Numbered from the stretch's first letter, positions 7,693 to 15,125 are shown. The stretch: 21,668 nt of DNA from Candidatus Omnitrophota bacterium (GCA_026387215.1 JAPLMC010000094.1:1-21668); one strand, 5' to 3'. The notes: generated from the letters alone by a model not told the origin. A program made the numbers and translations.

Positions 7693-9087
7693 AACTTTGA
7701 TTGCCCTGAATGGCCTGGTAGGGCATTTGTTCTGGCAGATACCACAGCCAATGCATAATGAAGCGTCTACGTAAGGCTTCTTGATTTTCTTTCCATCAAA
7801 AATCTCATCATATGTTTTAACGGCTTTTGTTGAAATAGGGCAATGCTCTTCACACACGATGCATTCTTTATTCTGCGACCAGGGGAGGCAGATATCTTTG
7901 TTAATATCAGCCAGACCAATCTTCTGTTCTTTTTTTTGAGCCAGGTTTAATTTAGGGATAGCGCCTGTAGGACAACTGTTTCCGCAGAGATTGCAGCTAT
8001 ACTCGCAATATCCTATTTCAGGGACAAGATGCGGCGCCCATATTCCAGCTAATCCTGATTCAAATATAGCAGGCTGAAGACCGTTGGTTGGGCAAACCTT
8101 CATACAATTTCCACACCTTATGCATTTATTTAAAAATTCGCGCTCACCGGTAACTCCTGGCGGCCTGATAAGTTTTTTCTTAGCTTCCCCTTCCACACCT
8201 TTAAACCCGAATAATAAAAATGAAGACGCTATCAAAAATAAAAAATCTTTGCGCGATATGGAATCTTTAGCCTTGGGTTTAATCGGCTTTACAGGCCATG
8301 TAAATTTAGTGCCTTTAACCGGACAATCATATACGCAGTCAAGGCATACTATGCATTCGCTTTTTCTGTAACTCATGTCTTCTTTAATCGCAGACATGCG
8401 ACAGTTAATTTTGCATTTCATGCAATTTACGCATTTATCTACGCGCCGCTCTAATATAGAAAATTTTGCAATAACCGAATATATAGCGCCTAAAGGGCAA
8501 ATTATGCGGCACCAGAATCTTTTTGTTATAATTACAAGGCTGCAAACTATGACAAAAAAACTTAGAGTAATAAGCGAATGGGGGAAATAATATATTTTTA
8601 CTCCCAGTATAGATATTTTAAGCAAGCGGTAAAAATCATATAGCGGCGCATAAAAATTGAGACTCTTTATAAGAAAAATGAACAATTTATCCAAAATTAG
8701 AGTAAGAAATGGTATAAAATTTAAAGAAATAAATCTTGCTGTAATAACGAGAGGGTCAAAAATCCACTTAATCTGTATACCTAGAAACGCAAATACAACA
8801 ATAGCTCCAAGAACATAGTATTTTATTTGCACGAAATTAAAGTCCATGTTTTTTGTTCTAGCCCCGCAAATATCAATAATAGTTCCTAATGGACAAACCC
8901 ATCCACAGAAAAATCTCCCTATTATAAGAGTGCTAATAAGTATAATTATAGAGAATATCCCAAATATTGATACAAGCGGATCTGTTTTAAAAAACGCGGC
9001 AGTATTTGTAGTAAACCATAAAATATAAATAAATAATAATAGGAAAAATATCTGGCTGAATTTTCTAAGTACCACTAATTTTTTCAT
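7684..9087 (-). CDS. membrane polyferredoxin, NapH-NapG/MauM-like fusion
   Basis: The 467 residues fall into two halves. The first is membrane-bound, with about five hydrophobic segments and two C-x-x-x-C-P loops (FFCGWVCPLG and FWCRIICPLG), as in NapH. Ferredoxin sites CVNCMKCKINC and CIVCLDCVYDCP follow. A second hydrophobic segment, SRKDFLFLIASSFLLFGF, resembles the Tat-type start of NapG/MauM and leads into four further cysteine groups: CIRCGNCMKVCP, CEYSCNLCGNSCP, CIVCEEHCP and CIGCGICQNKCP. Such proteins move electrons between the quinone pool and periplasmic enzymes. I chose the ATG at 9087. The in-frame GTG at 9096 lies within the ribosome site, GAGGTGG, which itself belongs to palindromic repeat B. 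It is the third gene after tatC and the Tat-dependent DUF362 gene. The electron donor and acceptor are unknown. Confidence 0.87.
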   Translation of the reverse strand: MKKLVVLRKFSQIFFLLLFIYILWFTTNTAAFFKTDPLVSIFGIFSIIILISTLIIGRFFCGWVCPLGTIIDICGARTKNMDFNFVQIKYYVLGAIVVFAFLGIQIKWIFDPLVITARFISLNFIPFLTLILDKLFIFLIKSLNFYAPLYDFYRLLKISILGVKIYYFPHSLITLSFFVIVCSLVIITKRFWCRIICPLGAIYSVIAKFSILERRVDKCVNCMKCKINCRMSAIKEDMSYRKSECIVCLDCVYDCPVKGTKFTWPVKPIKPKAKDSISRKDFLFLIASSFLLFGFKGVEGEAKKKLIRPPGVTGEREFLNKCIRCGNCMKVCPTNGLQPAIFESGLAGIWAPHLVPEIGYCEYSCNLCGNSCPTGAIPKLNLAQKKEQKIGLADINKDICLPWSQNKECIVCEEHCPISTKAVKTYDEIFDGKKIKKPYVDASLCIGCGICQNKCPTRPFRAIKVLP

Positions 9088-9092
9088 ATTAG

Positions 9093-9128
9093 CCACCTCA
9101 ACCTACGCGGTAACCGCGTAGGTTACTG
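9093..9128. repeat. family B palindrome, copy 1, carrying the ribosome site of the polyferredoxin gene
   Basis: AACCTACGCGGT (9100-9111) and ACCGCGTAGGTT (9113-9124) are 12-base perfect arms around one A. Flanks CCACCTC and ACTG are identical to the copy at 12893. Read on the minus strand, the element ends in TTGAGGTGG, six bases before the ATG at 9087. It occupies nearly the whole gap after the DUF362 stop. Confidence 0.9.
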
Positions 9129-9133
9129 TAGGT

Positions 9134-10111
9134 TTATATGGTTATGGTTAATATATCTGCTTTTGTTATATCAGCGCTTCCAAGATTATGTTTTAATCCC
9201 TGATCTATGGAACTTATAGACAAAGGCTCTCTATTCATTAATTTGGCTGCATATGCGTCGCATAGAACAGGGTCTATGCCTGCTATAATAGTTTTCATGT
9301 CAACAACATCGGCCAGGTTCCCACCTGTCGGCCCGTTTCTTGTAAGCACTCTATATGCATCTATCACGTTTAGGTCTGGCTTTATAAAATCTGTCAAATG
9401 CGCAAGTTTTATTCCTATGTCAGAATGTATTAAGCCCCTGTTGCCGCTACAAATACCCATCAGATTTTTCATTGCAAGCGTAAGCCCTGCAAGCCCATGA
9501 TGTTTTAATACAGGTACATTTATAAATGTATCGCATTCCAAGGCATCTCTATAAATAGGCCATCCTTCCATTGGGCTTTTGTAATTAAACTTTGCCTTTA
9601 TTACATTCCAATCATCTGGAGAATAAACATTAGCCCCTTTTTCCTTTGCAATCTTTTCTATTCCACTATTTTCATAGCAAAGTTTTTGGTCATTACATGT
9701 CCTGTCAAATACATTCACTCTTTTTGCGCCGGCTTTAAAGCACATATCTACAAGAGCCCCCACAACTTGAGGATTTGTGTTGGCTGCCTGTTCAGGAGAA
9801 CGGTCCCATCCTATATTAGGCTTTATAAGCACAATGCCATTCTTCTTCACAAATTTTTCCATCCCGCCTATCCCTTCTATTGCTTTCACTGTCATTAAGT
9901 AAGGATCAGCTCCTCTTACTACAACTAAATCATGCAGGCCTTTTATTTTTTTAACAATTCTCCCTGTGGAAGCTTCGTCCTGGCCAAAGGCAAATTTAAA
10001 TAACGAGTTATTTAAGATAAGACTTCCCACACCTATCCCGCAGAGTTTTACAAATCCTTTTCTTGTAATCTTTCTTTTAGGTACTCTTTCAAATATTGAT
10101 TCTTTTTTCAC
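9134..10111 (-). CDS. DUF362 protein with Tat-like signal
   Basis: The start chosen is GTG at 10111, giving 325 residues. It follows GAAGGAGGAAGGC and overlaps the tatC stop as GTGA. An ATG at 10138 would add nine residues but has no ribosome site. Residues 12-35 form a basic then hydrophobic leader, KRKITRKGFVKLCGIGVGSL, resembling a Tat signal with RK in place of RR. The mature part is a DUF362 domain: VVRGADPYLMTVKAIEGIGG, VLIKPNIGWDRSPEQAANTN, FINVPVLKHHGLAGLTLAMK and DPVLCDAYAAKLM. Cysteines occur, but no ferredoxin motif is seen, in contrast to the DUF362 protein at 4566. It would be exported folded to the periplasm next to the polyferredoxin. Its enzymatic role is not established. Confidence 0.87.
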   Translation of the reverse strand: MKKESIFERVPKRKITRKGFVKLCGIGVGSLILNNSLFKFAFGQDEASTGRIVKKIKGLHDLVVVRGADPYLMTVKAIEGIGGMEKFVKKNGIVLIKPNIGWDRSPEQAANTNPQVVGALVDMCFKAGAKRVNVFDRTCNDQKLCYENSGIEKIAKEKGANVYSPDDWNVIKAKFNYKSPMEGWPIYRDALECDTFINVPVLKHHGLAGLTLAMKNLMGICSGNRGLIHSDIGIKLAHLTDFIKPDLNVIDAYRVLTRNGPTGGNLADVVDMKTIIAGIDPVLCDAYAAKLMNREPLSISSIDQGLKHNLGSADITKADILTITI

Positions 10112-10839
10112 GCCTTCCTCCTTCTTTCTATTACCCATGATGCCAATATACCTGATTCATAAAGCACAAGCATCGGCACAGCAAATATTAACATATTAAC
10201 AATATCCTGTGTTGGCGTAATAATAGCTGCTACTATAAAAATAGCCACTATCGCGTATTTTCTATTTTTCCTGAAAAATATTGCGCTCAATGCTCCTATA
10301 TACGATAAAAGCGCCATAATAACCGGTATCTGAAATATTCCTGCGCCTATTAACAATAAAGCCCCTGCAAATGAAAAATATTTATCTATGCTTATCATTG
10401 GAAAAGCTGCTCCTCTGGCAAAATTAATTAGAAACTTCAGCGCAAACGGCAATGCAAAAAAATAAGAAAATATTAAGCCAAGCATTGAAAGCGCAAAAGA
10501 AGCCATTAGCCAGTTTATTATAGCTTTTCTCTTATCATGCTGTACTGCAGGTATTAAGAACAACCCAAGCTGGAACAAAATAAACGGCAAAGAAATTATA
10601 AACCCTGCCAAAATAGACAGCCTTAAATATGTAGTAAAAATCTCAGTAGGCGCAGTAAATATAAAATTTTCAATAATACCTAATGCAGGTAGCCTTAGTA
10701 TATTAGAAATCTTATCTATAAACGCGAAGGAAAAAATAGCAGCCACCACAAAGAAAACAAGGCTGATTATAATCCGCTTGCGCAGCTCCTCCAAATGCTC
10801 TATTATTGACATCTTGTTGGTATATATATCATCTATCAT
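10108..10839 (-). CDS. tatC: Sec-independent protein translocase TatC
   Basis: TatC is the receptor subunit of the twin-arginine translocase, and it binds folded, cofactor-bearing substrates at the inner membrane. The 243 residues start MIDDIYTNKM and contain the diagnostic IIEHLEELRKRI segment before the first membrane helix. Six hydrophobic stretches follow, with LPFILFQLGLFLIPAVQHDK between helices two and three, matching the conserved P-x-x-x-x-Q and F-x-x-P-A-L region. The ATG at 10839 follows AAAGGAC, and an upstream TTG is less likely. The stop overlaps the GTG of the exported DUF362 protein. No tatA or tatB is visible in the window. Being the first gene ahead of two proteins with Tat-like leaders, it probably serves them. 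Confidence 0.95.
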   Translation of the reverse strand: MIDDIYTNKMSIIEHLEELRKRIIISLVFFVVAAIFSFAFIDKISNILRLPALGIIENFIFTAPTEIFTTYLRLSILAGFIISLPFILFQLGLFLIPAVQHDKRKAIINWLMASFALSMLGLIFSYFFALPFALKFLINFARGAAFPMISIDKYFSFAGALLLIGAGIFQIPVIMALLSYIGALSAIFFRKNRKYAIVAIFIVAAIITPTQDIVNMLIFAVPMLVLYESGILASWVIERRRKA

Positions 10840-10870
10840 TTTTTGTCCTTTCAATTTGAAGTTTTATTCC

Positions 10871-10897
10871 TTTACAAGCTACTAGGCATATTATAAT
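10871..10897 (+). promoter_or_regulatory. candidate promoter of the desulforedoxin gene
   Basis: TTTACA (10871-10876) and TATAAT (10892-10897) are 15 bases apart; an overlapping TAATAT gives 17. The region contains the palindrome ATATTATAATAT and could also serve tatC in the other direction. Confidence 0.45.
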
Positions 10898-10928
10898 ATA
10901 TAATTTAGTATTTGAAAAGGAGGTATAT

Positions 10929-11054
10929 ATGGCGGTAAAAAAAATCGGAGAAAAGTACAGATGCAATGTTTGCGGAAATGAAATAACTGTCACAAAGGTA
11001 GGTGGTGGAGAATTGGTTTGCTGCAATCAACCAATGGAAAAAATATCTGGCTAA
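10929..11054 (+). CDS. stand-alone desulforedoxin (desulfoferrodoxin N-domain-like)
   Basis: This 41-residue protein binds one rubredoxin-like iron through four Cys: C12 and C15 in YRCNVCGNE, and adjacent C31-C32 in LVCCNQPME. The C-x-x-C, G-G-G, C-C layout and length match desulforedoxin of sulfate reducers (36 residues) and the N-terminal domain of desulfoferrodoxin. It has no superoxide-reductase domain behind it. A perfect ribosome site, AAAAGGAGG, precedes the ATG. It diverges from tatC and converges on the nitroreductase gene. It is probably a cytoplasmic homodimeric electron carrier, possibly for a peroxide- or superoxide-reducing partner elsewhere. The fold call is firm; the role is inference. 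Confidence 0.92.
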   Translation: MAVKKIGEKYRCNVCGNEITVTKVGGGELVCCNQPMEKISG

Positions 11055-11100
11055 TCCAAATCAACGTCTGCAGCTATCACATATAAGCTTAAATGTATTT

Positions 11101-11577
11101 TTAAACTTCTTTTAGGCTTCTTTTTGCGTGAGGTCTTTCTTCTTTTTTAGGATACCCCACCGTTATCATGCTTACCAGTTTATAACCTTCCGGAGCGTTA
11201 AATATCTTCCGGATAGATTCTGCGTAATCTTTTTTATCCCCAGCTATCCAGCAACCGCCAAGGCCAAGCGCCTCTATCGCAAGAAGCATATTTTGCGTAG
11301 CGCTAGAACAGTCTTCAATATAGTATTTTGTATCTTTTGAAAATACCCCTATTAAATACGAAACATCTTTAATGAAAGGCCCGTTTGGACACATATCGCA
11401 TATTTTTTTAAGCATTTTCTTATCCGACGTCACCACAAAATCCCACGGTTGTTCGTTTCTGGCAGTAGCGGCTAGTCTTCCGGCATTTACAATTTTTTCA
11501 ATAAGCTCTTTTTCAACTTCTCTATCGGAATATTCCCTAACGCTTTTTCTATTTTTTATTACTTCAAAAAACTCCAC
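11101..11577 (-). CDS. nitroreductase-family flavoprotein
   Basis: The 158 residues from GTG at 11577 (after AGAGGAG) have the FMN-binding landmarks of the family: NRKSVREYSDREV at the start, AATARNEQPWDFVV for the phosphate and ribityl contacts, SSATQNMLLAIEALGLGGCW and GYPKKEERPHAKR at the end. These enzymes reduce nitroaromatics, quinones or flavins with NAD(P)H. Physiological substrates are usually unknown. An in-frame GTG at 11601 would extend the protein by eight residues into repeat C, but the internal GTG has the better ribosome site. It is the last gene of the minus-strand run, with the desulforedoxin gene ending 46 bases away in the opposing direction. Confidence 0.88.
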   Translation of the reverse strand: MEFFEVIKNRKSVREYSDREVEKELIEKIVNAGRLAATARNEQPWDFVVTSDKKMLKKICDMCPNGPFIKDVSYLIGVFSKDTKYYIEDCSSATQNMLLAIEALGLGGCWIAGDKKDYAESIRKIFNAPEGYKLVSMITVGYPKKEERPHAKRSLKEV

Positions 11578-11590
11578 ACGCTCTCCTCTA

Positions 11591-11617
11591 ATCTGGCTCA
11601 CCTGGCAGGTGGATCAG
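11591..11617. repeat. family C repeat, copy 2
   Basis: atctggctcacctggca (11591-11607) is identical to 7661-7677. The fuller element forms an imperfect palindrome: CTG-GCT-CACCT against AGGTG-GAT-CAG around GGC. It lies between the stop of the radical-SAM gene and the start of the nitroreductase gene. Confidence 0.6.
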
Positions 11618-11620
11618 GGT

Positions 11621-12889
11621 TTAAGTTTTATTTAAATTTGACGTAAATCGCCTTATTTCTCTTGCCTTACGGATATAAGCCGGCATCAAAAGCTCGGAAA
11701 ATATCGTTTTATTATGCCATAATGGATCGATATTATCTTTTATTATTTTATTTTTAACAAGTATCTTATAATCCAATGTCCCTGGTATTGGAGAATAAGA
11801 AGCTAGGATTGCCTTTGCCCCTAGAGAATTTATAAAAATTATATCATCCATTGTCTTTTCCATATCAATATAACTCGCGCCCATCAATATATAAACGCCA
11901 AGATCTTTTTTCGCGAAACCAGCTTCTTTTAAATTCCTAAGGGCTAGTTTTAAATCATTATTGCTTACTTTTCCGCCTGTAAATTGCTGTACTCCTTCAT
12001 CAGAAGTCTCAAGAGATATGCGCAAGTCCCTGAAGTTTGTCTTTTTAAAAAGCTCTGAAAGCTCCTCGTCTATAAACCTAGCGTGCAGCCCATTTGGCGT
12101 GTGAAAAGTAAATTGCGCGCCTGAAGCTATAATAAGTCTTAAGAACCTTTTAATACCTTCTGAACTTCTATAGGCTAGGGCATCATCGTAAAAAACAAAA
12201 CTTTTTGTGCCGAACGCCCTGTTATAATACATAACCTCTTCAAATAGGTTTACAGGGTCTTTCATCTCGAATTTTGCACTGAACATCCTGGATGCACAGT
12301 AAGTACACCTAAAAGGACAGCCTGTTGTAAGCTGTATTGGAAGTATTTCTTTATCCAGAAGTAAGTCGTACGCAGGATAAAAACCGCTCTGGCAGAAATA
12401 TTCTTTATCAAAAAAACTGCCTTTCCATATAATGTCGGCATTGCTTGTCAAACGCGCGTGCTTATGGCAAATAGTAGCGTAAATACCGCCTAGCGTTATA
12501 GGCGTTTTATTAAAACGCTCCTTCAGGAGCTTTATGGCAAGGTGAACACCTGGATACCAGTAAGTCATGCCAGAGGTTATATATATCTCATCTATTTCTG
12601 AGATCATCGATATCTTGTTTAAAAATTCTGAGACAGGTATGCCGTACCTAAAATAGGCCCTTTCTATATCTTTTAGCATATCCGGCTTGTCTATTTTTTC
12701 TTTTCTTATCTTTGAAAAGCCGTACTCATCTTTACTCCTTCTGCAGCCTTCCATGCAATCCACCAGACTCACCTTTGTGCCTTTTTCGCGTAAAAACTGC
12801 CCTATGCGCAAAAGCCCTACTGGCTTTATGCCGAAATCATACGCACTAAAATCATATATCCATGGATTGACTAAAAGCACTTTCTTCAT
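11621..12889 (-). CDS. radical SAM protein with N-terminal B12-binding-like domain
   Basis: The 422 residues begin MKKVLLVNPWIYDFSAYDFG, the usual Rossmann-like start of cobalamin-type radical-SAM proteins. ITLGGIYATI follows near 131-140. The radical-SAM cysteines are C191, C195 and C198 in TTGCPFRCTYCAS. FVFYDDALAY and RISLETSDEGVQQFTGGKVS match the barrel strands. The D-x-H-x-x-G cobalamin motif is not obvious. The ATG at 12889 is chosen because GAGGTGG lies six bases upstream; a TTG at 12901 falls inside repeat B. The family is used for methylation and ring chemistry, but nothing here points to a substrate. Its neighbours, LemA upstream and nitroreductase downstream, do not form a known pathway. 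Confidence 0.84.
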   Translation of the reverse strand: MKKVLLVNPWIYDFSAYDFGIKPVGLLRIGQFLREKGTKVSLVDCMEGCRRSKDEYGFSKIRKEKIDKPDMLKDIERAYFRYGIPVSEFLNKISMISEIDEIYITSGMTYWYPGVHLAIKLLKERFNKTPITLGGIYATICHKHARLTSNADIIWKGSFFDKEYFCQSGFYPAYDLLLDKEILPIQLTTGCPFRCTYCASRMFSAKFEMKDPVNLFEEVMYYNRAFGTKSFVFYDDALAYRSSEGIKRFLRLIIASGAQFTFHTPNGLHARFIDEELSELFKKTNFRDLRISLETSDEGVQQFTGGKVSNNDLKLALRNLKEAGFAKKDLGVYILMGASYIDMEKTMDDIIFINSLGAKAILASYSPIPGTLDYKILVKNKIIKDNIDPLWHNKTIFSELLMPAYIRKAREIRRFTSNLNKT

Positions 12890-12892
12890 TAA

Positions 12893-12928
12893 CCACCTCA
12901 ACCTACGCGGTTACCGCGTAGGTTACTG
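12893..12928. repeat. family B palindrome, copy 2, carrying the ribosome site of the radical-SAM gene
   Basis: AACCTACGCGGT (12900-12911) and ACCGCGTAGGTT (12913-12924) surround one T. All 36 bases match copy 1 at 9093 except this centre base. On the minus strand the element ends in TTGAGGTGG just before the ATG at 12889. Confidence 0.9.
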
Positions 12929-12940
12929 ATTTATTAAAAA

Positions 12941-13507
12941 CTAAAAGGTTACTTTCGGTACTTCTTTTGCAGTTTCAGCTGCTTTAAAATAAACCCTTGG
13001 CTGGCCCAAGTTTCTCAAACTACAGAAAACACTGCCGAATATCGTTCTCTGATACGCGTTAAATGTTTTTACCGCGTCATTATATCTCATCCTCTCAACC
13101 GCAATCCTATTTTCAGTGCCTTCTAATTGCGCCTGAAGGCTTAAAAAATTTTCGTTTGCCTTCAATTCAGGATAATTTTCAGACACCATCAAAATCTTTG
13201 ACAAAGCATCTGTTATAGCGTTAGCTGTCTGAATTTTCTCCTGTGTGCTACTTGCCTTTGCCCACTGGCTCCTGAGCTCTGTTATTTTTTCAAACGTACC
13301 TCTTTCATGTTCCATATAACCTTTAACAGTGCTCACAAGATTTGGGATCAGATCAACCCTCCTCTGAAGCTGATTCTCTACCTGGGCCCATGCATTATTA
13401 ACCTGCTCATCCAACACCACTGGCTTATTAAGCCCTGCTATAACCATACCTCCAACAACTATCACTACTCCAATAACAACCAACAATACCATCCCTATCT
13501 TCTTCAT
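12941..13507 (-). CDS. lemA: LemA family protein
   Basis: The 188 residues start with a membrane helix, MVLLVVIGVVIVVGGMVIAG. The LemA signature follows: VNNAWAQVENQLQRRVDLIP and LVSTVKGYMEHERGTFEKI, then long helices with SENYPELKANENFLSLQAQL and ENRIAVERMRYNDAV. LemA proteins are membrane-anchored helical bundles of unclear function, often beside TPM-domain proteins, as here. The ATG at 13507 has a purine-rich ribosome site (GGGGGAGGG). It follows the TPM gene across a gap that holds family A palindrome copy 2. The family call is firm. Confidence 0.95.
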   Translation of the reverse strand: MKKIGMVLLVVIGVVIVVGGMVIAGLNKPVVLDEQVNNAWAQVENQLQRRVDLIPNLVSTVKGYMEHERGTFEKITELRSQWAKASSTQEKIQTANAITDALSKILMVSENYPELKANENFLSLQAQLEGTENRIAVERMRYNDAVKTFNAYQRTIFGSVFCSLRNLGQPRVYFKAAETAKEVPKVTF

Positions 13508-13528
13508 CCCACCCTCCCCCTTCTCAAT

Positions 13529-13565
13529 AAAGTTGACAAAGTGACAATGTCAGTTTTGTCAACTT
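13529..13565. repeat. family A palindrome, copy 2, with compensatory arm change
   Basis: AAAGTTGACAAA pairs with TTTTGTCAACTT. Compared with copy 1, C became G in the left arm and G became C in the right arm, so pairing is kept. The interior is identical to copy 1. It lies between the TPM stop and the LemA start. The T-run on the transcribed strand is short, so termination here would be weak. Confidence 0.85.
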
Positions 13566-13583
13566 GTTAATGCTATACCTATA

Positions 13584-14327
13584 CTACCAGCGGCCGGAGG
13601 CACCGCCTCCTCCCGAAAAACCACCTCCGAAACCTCCAAACCCTCCTCCAAATCCGCCTGAATTTCCTCCACCTGACCAATAACCTCCACTTTTACCGCC
13701 TCCTTTGCCTAGCATTGGAAAAAACCAGAAAAGACGGGCCCTTATTAATATTATAATAATAAAAATAATAAATAAAACGTCAAAAATAGAAGGCTGTTTT
13801 GAAGAGGCAGTTATTTTTATATTTTCTAATTCAGAGATTTCCACATTATATTCACCAGCTATCAGATGACTTAAAACTACTGCTCCCTGAAGAATACCTG
13901 CATTATAATCTCCATTTTTAAAAAATGGGATCATAGACTTTTCTATTATATTCTTGGCTAATGCATCCGGTATTGCTCCTTCAAGCCCATATCCAACTTC
14001 TATCCTGACTGCTCTATCTTTTACAGCTACAAGGATAAGAACTCCGTTATTTTTGCCTTTCTGGCCAATGCCCCATTTCTCAAAAAGTTTTACCGCATAA
14101 GTTTCTATATCCAGAGGGGAAGTCGTATCAATGGTTAAAATAGCTAACTGGCTTGTAGTTTTATTTTCAATTTCTCCAGAAAGGACTGTAAGCTTAGCTT
14201 TTACTTCATCTGATAAAATATTCGCATAATCATTTACATACCCAATATAATTCTGAAAAGTTGGCTCTTCGCAAAACCCAATACCTGTAAAAATAAAGAA
14301 ACTTATTATTATAAATATCTTTTTCAT
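13584..14327 (-). CDS. TPM domain (YgcG-like) membrane protein
   Basis: The 247 residues have a signal peptide (KKIFIIISFFIFTGIGFC) and a TPM domain from about residue 27 to 150: YVNDYANILSDEVKAKL, SQLAILTIDTTSPLDIETYA, FEKWGIGQKGKNNGVLILVA and RIEVGYGLEGAIPDALA. One membrane segment lies near residues 180-200, and a glycine-rich tail ends GGGFSGGGGASGRW. TPM proteins are implicated in photosystem repair in plants and in envelope functions in bacteria. The LemA partner is common. The ATG overlaps the stop of the nucleotidyltransferase gene (ATGA), so the two are translationally coupled. The final residue before the signal cut is Cys, but the preceding Phe makes a lipobox unlikely. Confidence 0.93.
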   Translation of the reverse strand: MKKIFIIISFFIFTGIGFCEEPTFQNYIGYVNDYANILSDEVKAKLTVLSGEIENKTTSQLAILTIDTTSPLDIETYAVKLFEKWGIGQKGKNNGVLILVAVKDRAVRIEVGYGLEGAIPDALAKNIIEKSMIPFFKNGDYNAGILQGAVVLSHLIAGEYNVEISELENIKITASSKQPSIFDVLFIIFIIIILIRARLFWFFPMLGKGGGKSGGYWSGGGNSGGFGGGFGGFGGGFSGGGGASGRW

Positions 14328-15046
14328 GAAAGCTTTTCTATCTCTCTTAAGTATTTTTCAAAAAATACCTCGGCGTCTTCACCTCTTATTTTTTCATCAT
14401 TCATTTTATCTTTTAAAATAGCAATAAATACATCTTTGGAAAGACTATAATGACTACACAATTCGAGAAGTATCTGCTCCTTATCTATTGGATGGATATT
14501 TGTCTTTGAACGTAAAAGCGCTCTAAATATAGGTAAAAAAGAATCCATTGATTCTTTCATCAATGCTTCAACGCCTTTTCTCTTAAGCCCTATTTCCAAA
14601 TAAGCCTGGCGAAGCCGTATGAGTTTTCCTTCTATCTCTCTTTTGCAAAAAAGTTTTATATTACTCTCGTCTATTTTTAAGTCAGAAAATACATCTTCTC
14701 CATAAATTAAAATATTATTTTCTTTTATCTCAATAAATTCTATAGGAAAAGTATCTTTGGATAATTCAATATGAGATAAAGACAAAAATAAAGGCGCAGT
14801 TATTCTTTTAGATATTCCATAATCTATAAGTTGAAGAGAACTCTTTAGCTGTTGAAATTCAATACTTTTAAACACAACTACCAGATTTATGTCTGATTTT
14901 TTTGGTATAAAATATTTTCCTGTAGCGCTTCCATATAATACCACAGAAATTATATTTTCTTTATGAATGTCGAGAAGCCTTATCAGATAAGGCTGTATAA
15001 TAGTTTTTAATTCAAGTCTTAAACCGTCTAATTTGAAATTTTCCAT
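14324..15046 (-). CDS. nucleotidyltransferase-domain protein
   Basis: The 240 residues start at the ATG at 15046, which follows GAGGAGAG. Residues 35-55 read VVLYGSATGKYFIPKKSDIN, the G-S-x-x-G and D-x-D-like pattern of minimal nucleotidyltransferases, but the second acidic residue is Asn (SDINLVVVF). The rest is helical and has no motif I recognise. Such proteins include toxin-like and antibiotic-modifying enzymes. The Asn suggests lower or altered metal binding. The gene is coupled to TPM through an ATGA overlap. It is not paired with a HEPN gene, so a toxin-antitoxin reading is not supported. Confidence 0.72.
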   Translation of the reverse strand: MENFKLDGLRLELKTIIQPYLIRLLDIHKENIISVVLYGSATGKYFIPKKSDINLVVVFKSIEFQQLKSSLQLIDYGISKRITAPLFLSLSHIELSKDTFPIEFIEIKENNILIYGEDVFSDLKIDESNIKLFCKREIEGKLIRLRQAYLEIGLKRKGVEALMKESMDSFLPIFRALLRSKTNIHPIDKEQILLELCSHYSLSKDVFIAILKDKMNDEKIRGEDAEVFFEKYLREIEKLS

Positions 15047-15062
15047 GTTAGACTCTCCTCTG

Positions 15063-15114
15063 AATTTTGTTCCAGCTGCTTTGCTTCGCAAAGCAAAGCA
15101 GCTGTGACAAAATT
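15063..15114. repeat. long hairpin between marC and the nucleotidyltransferase gene
   Basis: CAGCTGCTTTGCTT (15073-15086) pairs perfectly with AAGCAAAGCAGCTG (15091-15104) around CGCA. After a two-base internal mismatch the pairing resumes as AATTTTGT (15063-15070) with ACAAAATT (15107-15114). The total stem is about 22 bp. No T-run follows on the transcribed strand. Confidence 0.85.
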
Positions 15115-15125
15115 AGTTAAGGAAT

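Noticed and set aside
11079..11100. Terminator between the desulforedoxin and nitroreductase genes
   Set aside because: The palindrome around TAAGCTTA has no loop and is very AT-rich; the five-T run follows a stem too weak to support a call.
14324..15046. MNT/HEPN toxin-antitoxin pair
   Set aside because: No adjacent HEPN gene; the protein is larger than MNT antitoxins and is coupled to a TPM gene.
15063..15114. Intrinsic terminator after marC
   Set aside because: The stem is strong, but no T-tract follows on the transcribed strand, so it is listed as a hairpin repeat only.
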